Below are positions 6,352 through 8,717 of a stretch of 8,717 nt of DNA, in pieces; positions within the stretch are counted from its first letter, which is position 1, and each line of letters opens with the position of its first letter. Position numbers and translations under genes: made by a program. This stretch comes from an uncultured Hungatella sp. (lineage in GTDB: Bacteria > Bacillota > Clostridia > Lachnospirales > Lachnospiraceae). The DNA lies in NCBI GenBank assembly GCA_910588325.1, contig CAJUPP010000102.1:1-8717 (forward strand), given 5' to 3'. The notes under the pieces were generated by a model. That model did no database searches, was not told the DNA's origin, and saw nothing but the letters and a program-made list of their open reading frames with translations.

Positions 6352-7161
6352 TTAAGAAAGCATGAATTTTTCCACCACATGAGCTACCCCGTCCTCCTCA
6401 TTGGAAAGGGTGATGTAATCTGCTGCCTTTCTCACCGGAAGTACCCCGTTTCCCATAGCCACACCCAATCCGGCATATTGAATCATCGTCAAATCATTAT
6501 ATCCGTCTCCGCAGGCAATCATCTCATTTTTTGAGAGACCCAGCGTATGTAACAGGCGGTCTAAAGACTTGGCTTTGTCAATACCCTTTGGCAGAATTTC
6601 CAGGAAAAAAGGATCGGAACGGTAGACACTGAAATTCTTTCCCAGAGCTGCCTTCACCTTCGGTTCCACCAGAGCAAGATAATCTCCATCGTCTGTCATC
6701 AAGAATTTAGGCACGGCAAATGTCACATAGTCTTTAAAATTCTCCACCTGGCAGATCTCCAGATGATTTATCCTGGATTCCAGCTGGGTGTATGGACAGT
6801 CTTGATTGCTGGCAATGATTTTCTTTCCCTCATAGGTCAAAATACTGACTCCATGCTCTACTGCCAGATCTGCAATGGTGCTGTTTGCTCCTATGGGAAG
6901 CTGTCGGCTGAATACAGTCTCACCAGTTTTGCAGTTCATGATAATGCCGCCGTTAAAGGACAGGATATATCCTCCATACTGTTCAAGGCAAAGTTCTCTG
7001 GCTAAAGACATTACTCCAAAAGTAGGCCTTCCAGAAGCCAGTATCACAATTTTCCCTCTCTCTTGAGCCTCCATCAGAACCTCCCGTGTTCTGGGAGTAA
7101 TCTCCTTATTTCTGTTGGTTAATGTTCCGTCTAAATCCAGCACAATTATCTTATAGTTCAT
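6352..7161 (-). CDS. Cof-type HAD-superfamily phosphatase (HAD-IIB)
   Basis: A cytoplasmic Mg2+-dependent hydrolase of the Cof/YidA type, which usually acts on small sugar phosphates or cofactor-like phosphates; the substrate cannot be told from sequence. The 269 residues show motif I DLDGTL with nucleophile Asp9 and acid Asp11, motif II LASGRP (Ser43), the motif III lysine Lys196 in KGIDKAKSL, and motif IV GDGYND (218-223). The region between about 80 and 190 is the C2B cap. Length is normal for the family (about 260-280). The start ATG at 7161 has AAAGGAG seven bases upstream. A strong promoter and a leader of about 57 bases with a small hairpin precede it. The next gene in the same direction starts 129 bases later with its own promoter, so this is probably a single-gene unit. 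Confidence 0.93.
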   Translation of the reverse strand: MNYKIIVLDLDGTLTNRNKEITPRTREVLMEAQERGKIVILASGRPTFGVMSLARELCLEQYGGYILSFNGGIIMNCKTGETVFSRQLPIGANSTIADLAVEHGVSILTYEGKKIIASNQDCPYTQLESRINHLEICQVENFKDYVTFAVPKFLMTDDGDYLALVEPKVKAALGKNFSVYRSDPFFLEILPKGIDKAKSLDRLLHTLGLSKNEMIACGDGYNDLTMIQYAGLGVAMGNGVLPVRKAADYITLSNEEDGVAHVVEKFMLS

Positions 7162-7192
7162 TGCTTCACTCCTTTGGTTGACAGGAAAATTG

Positions 7193-7213
7193 CCGGACGC
7201 AAACCAGCGCCGG
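7193..7213 (-). promoter_or_regulatory. Hairpin in the leader of the HAD phosphatase gene
   Basis: CCGG (7193-7196) and CGC (7198-7200) pair with GCG (7207-7209) and CCGG (7210-7213) around a 6-base loop with one bulged base. On the minus strand it begins just after the predicted transcription start and is followed by CAATTTTCC. It may stabilise the message or be a weak attenuator; it matches no riboswitch that I know. Confidence 0.4.
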
Positions 7214-7224
7214 TATGTTCTCAG

Positions 7225-7253
7225 ATTATATCATAATCCCCGCCTTCTGTACA
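7225..7253 (-). promoter_or_regulatory. Promoter of the HAD phosphatase gene
   Basis: On the minus strand: TGTACA (7248-7253, 4/6), a 17-base spacer ending TGA, then a perfect TATAAT (7225-7230). The TGn extension makes this a strong candidate. The predicted start is near 7218. Confidence 0.8.
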
Positions 7254-7347
7254 ATAAGTATTGAAATTATCCGCTGCCAAACAGGCACTTCCCGCCCTCC
7301 TTCCCAATAGAATAAACCATACCTAAAAATAATTACAGGAGATCTAT

Positions 7348-7935
7348 ATGAAAAAAATCATTTCATTTCTTCTTACTGCAGTCTGTCTCTCTGTTTCTTT
7401 GACAGGCTGCCAGAAAGATTCCGGCACGGCAAAGCTGACCCCTGTTACATTAAATGAAGTAGCACACTCCATCTTCTATGCTCCCCAGTACGTAGCAATT
7501 GAACTTGGCTACTTTAAGGAGGAAGGCCTGGATTTAACCCTGGTAAACGGCGCCGGAGCCGATAAGGTCATGACCGCGCTGGTGTCCGGTGACGCGGATA
7601 TCGGATTTATGGGATCCGAAGCCAGCATCTATACTTACGCCAACGGTTCTCAGGATTATGCCGTAAACTTTGCACAGTTAACCCAGCGGGCCGGCAATTT
7701 CCTGGTAGGCCGGGAAGCTGATTCCTCATTTACCTGGGAGATGCTGAAGGGGAAAAAAGTTCTGGGAGGAAGGGCCGGCGGTATACCTAGCCACGATGTA
7801 ACCTGGGAACATATCAGAGAAATTTATGAGTGGACAAGCCGGAAAGCCCCGGAACCTCCGAAGGCAGCGCCGGGAGACGGAGGGCTGGCGGCACAGGCAA
7901 ATCCTCCTGCAGAGCCCGGTTCGACACAGCCCTAA
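7348..7935 (+). pseudogene. Truncated ABC transporter substrate-binding lipoprotein (SsuA/THI5-like), joined to foreign DNA
   Basis: Residues 1-145 form the first part of a periplasmic-type binding protein of the NMT1/SsuA/THI5 class (nitrate, sulfonate or pyrimidine-precursor uptake). A signal peptide ends in the lipobox LTGC, with Cys21 the lipid-anchored residue. Then come the family features FYAPQYVAIELGYFKEEGLD, ALVSGDADIGFMG and LKGKKVLGGRAGG. Relatives continue from GG-MP for a further ~180 residues. Here, after Gly145 (7782), the frame runs into an unrelated stretch ending in a Pro/Ala-rich segment and stops at 7935, for 195 residues against about 330 usual. The second lobe and the ligand cleft are missing, so it cannot work as a binding protein. 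The start has AGGAGA six bases upstream; a weak TAGAAT -10 lies at 7308-7313. No permease or ATPase gene is in the window. Confidence 0.85.
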
Positions 7936-8229
7936 GAGGCGCCACGCCGTGGTGATGAACAGATTGATGAGATTGTCTCCGGCCACCGCCGCCAAAAGGC
8001 CAGCGAACTTGCAGGCTACGCAGATATGCCGTGTATCATCGCAATCTGACGGACGAGCAGGCCATCACGCAGATGGTGGAGGACAGCACTAATCAGCGTG
8101 AAAACATTCTCCCCAGCGAGCGGGCCAAAGCCTTGAAAATAAAGCTTGAGGCCATCAAGCACCAGGGGGCGAAGAATTTCACTTCGGGCCAGCTTGACCC
8201 GAAGGATGCGGGGAGACGGTCAAACGAGG
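7783..8229 (+). mobile_element. GC-rich remnant of a plasmid or integrative element
   Basis: From just after codon 145 of the binding-protein gene to about 8229 the DNA is visibly richer in G and C than its flanks and carries a ParB fragment. The first part (7783-7935) encodes, in the binding-protein frame, HDVTWEHIREIYEWTSRK followed by a Pro/Ala-rich run; I do not recognise it, though it could be the end of another element gene. No transposase, inverted terminal repeats or target duplication are evident, so this looks like a deletion scar and not an intact insertion. Confidence 0.6.
7942..8229 (+). pseudogene. ParB-type partition protein fragment, frameshifted and truncated at both ends
   Basis: Part of the N-terminal ParB nucleotide-binding domain is readable in two frames. 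The first (to about 8040) gives DEIVSGHRRQKASELAGYAD and MPCII, including the SGHRR element that corresponds to the GxRR nucleotide-contact motif. The second (from about 8038) gives RNLTDEQAITQMVEDSTNQR, ENILPSERAKAL, then QLDPKDAGRRSNE. Restoring one C near 8040 would rejoin them as PCIIRNLTDEQA, the usual family order. The protein's beginning is missing, and after RRSNE (about 8229) the helix-turn-helix and the rest are gone; the frame stops at 8252. ParB proteins of this kind are common on Clostridial conjugative elements and plasmids. This copy is dead. Confidence 0.8.
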
Positions 8230-8258
8230 CAGCTGATTATTATCACGCTTGAGCGCCA

Positions 8259-8274
8259 CCACTATATATAGTGT
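8259..8274. promoter_or_regulatory. NrdR-box-like palindrome
   Basis: The sequence CCACTATATATAGTGT contains a perfect 14-base palindrome (8260-8273) and differs by one base from the consensus NrdR box ACACTATATATAGTGT. NrdR boxes normally come in pairs about 31 bases apart before ribonucleotide reductase genes; I find no good second copy and no nrd gene here. It may be orphaned by rearrangement or be chance in AT-rich DNA. Confidence 0.35.
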
Positions 8275-8325
8275 CTGCATTCGTATATACTGATATGGCA
8301 TGTCAGCCTCTTTTAAACTGCATTT

Positions 8326-8333
8326 AAAGGAGG
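8326..8333 (+). promoter_or_regulatory. Perfect ribosome binding site before a 19-codon ORF
   Basis: AAAGGAGG with eight bases to ATG at 8342. The quality of this site in otherwise gene-poor DNA suggests that a real gene once started here. Confidence 0.6.
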
Positions 8334-8341
8334 TTTTCTTT

Positions 8342-8401
8342 ATGTTCAAGAAAACAAGAGTAAGGCAGATCATAGAGCTGCTTCAAAAAAATCTAAATTA
8401 A
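8342..8401 (+). pseudogene. 19-codon ORF, possible broken start of an IS21-type transposase
   Basis: The frame reads MFKKTRVRQIIELLQKNLN and then stops. A short basic opening followed by RQIIELLQKN resembles the first helix of the N-terminal helix-turn-helix of IS21-family IstA proteins, which continue with a second helix and a NTV motif. Downstream frames are broken: the +2 frame stays open for some 30 codons (about 8432-8528) but shows no DDE motif. With so few residues the match is weak; it could equally be a short leader peptide. The ideal ribosome site is the best argument that it is, or was, translated. Confidence 0.3.
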
Positions 8402-8666
8402 GAAATGAAACATTCCGCTCTCCGTAAGCGTTAAACCTTGGCATAAGAGAGGCTCTTCAAGGATTTCCATATGATCACATACAACTCGCTGATTCCATTC
8501 ATAAAAGAAATATCAAAGAGCAGGAAGAATGAAGCAAAGCCCGGGGATGCAAAAAAAACATGAACATGGAACTTAAGAAACAATTAACAGTATTGGAACT
8601 GGGCGCCTGGTATCGGTTATAGAAAATCGGGGCTTCCAAGTGTGATAATAATCACTAAAATATTGT

Positions 8667-8692
8667 TGTAAAATATGCTGTTGAATTTTACA
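8667..8692. repeat. Inverted repeat over the -35 of the edge promoter; possible operator
   Basis: TGTAAAAT (8667-8674) and its exact reverse complement ATTTTACA (8685-8692) are 18 bases apart centre to centre and flank the -35. The layout suits a dimeric repressor. A second dyad, GTGAT/ATCAC, lies just upstream at 8642-8655. Confidence 0.5.
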
Positions 8693-8709
8693 TCAAATCA
8701 GGGTATACT
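8681..8709 (+). promoter_or_regulatory. Promoter pointing out of the right edge
   Basis: TTGAAT (8681-8686), a 17-base spacer and TATACT (8704-8709). The transcription start would fall at or just past the window end, so the gene it drives is not visible. Confidence 0.65.
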
Positions 8710-8717
8710 AAGGGCAG

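Larger units (their letters stand above)
8230..8717. other. About 490 bases without a substantial gene
   Basis: No frame longer than about 30 codons with family resemblance is visible on either strand. What it holds: a 16-base palindrome (8259-8274), an imperfect palindrome CTGATATGGCATGTCAG (8290-8306), a ribosome site and 19-codon ORF (8326-8401), a 20-codon ORF without ribosome site (8560-8622), a GTGAT/ATCAC dyad (8642-8655) and a promoter with an inverted repeat at the edge. It may be decayed mobile DNA up to about 8600 followed by the upstream region of the next gene. Confidence 0.6.

Noticed and set aside
7726..8092. Frames of 88-89 codons on both strands across the GC-rich scar
   Set aside because: They are Arg/Cys-rich readings typical of GC-rich shadow frames, while the ParB frames show family sequence.
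8667..8692. BirA-type (biotin) operator
   Set aside because: The arms resemble it loosely, but BirA arms differ (TGTTAAC-like) and are spaced about 14-16 bases, not 10.

Overview
The window looks like chromosomal DNA of a low-to-mid GC Firmicute, most likely of the Lachnospiraceae (Clostridium cluster XIVa) type. This rests on the gene families present (DUF1836 protein, YerC/YecD-type TrpR-like regulator, TIGR03905 four-cysteine protein, a one-pass membrane protein with an Asp-rich tail), strong AGGAGG-type ribosome sites and TTGAAA/TATAAT promoters. Family names come from recognising the translated sequences; no search was run.

Layout. The left edge (1-295, minus strand) is the start of a small ORF that runs out of the window. 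It begins six bases after the stop of rlmD (302-1762, minus), a 23S rRNA m5U methyltransferase whose last ~30 residues look like a tail supplied by an integrative element. The 3' end of rlmD (rumA) is a known integration site of such elements, so the window probably opens just inside one. Next on the minus strand are a small acidic-tailed membrane protein with its own promoter and terminator (1893-2198), the PcrA/UvrD helicase (2342-4663), and a 91-residue four-cysteine TSCPD protein (4745-5020) that probably shares a transcript with pcrA. A DUF1836 putative regulator (5235-5849, plus) diverges from that pair; an inverted repeat brackets its promoter. A hairpin terminator separates it from a convergent TrpR-like regulator (5926-6222, minus) and a Cof-type HAD phosphatase (6352-7161, minus), each with a visible promoter.

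The right end is damaged. A lipoprotein substrate-binding gene of the SsuA/THI5 class (from 7348, plus) is intact through its first ~145 codons and then joins GC-rich foreign DNA. That DNA includes a frameshifted, doubly truncated piece of a ParB-type partition protein (about 7942-8229). After this come ~490 bases with no substantial gene, but with a 16-base NrdR-box-like palindrome, a 19-codon ORF behind a perfect ribosome site (possibly a broken transposase start), and a good promoter overlapped by an inverted repeat that points out of the right edge.

Most of the window is housekeeping: rRNA modification, DNA repair/replication helicase, small regulators and a phosphatase. The unusual material is the two mobile-DNA scars (rlmD 3' end and the ABC-transporter gene) and the small regulatory dyads. 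I see no CRISPR array, tRNA, rRNA or complete new defence or biosynthetic system.
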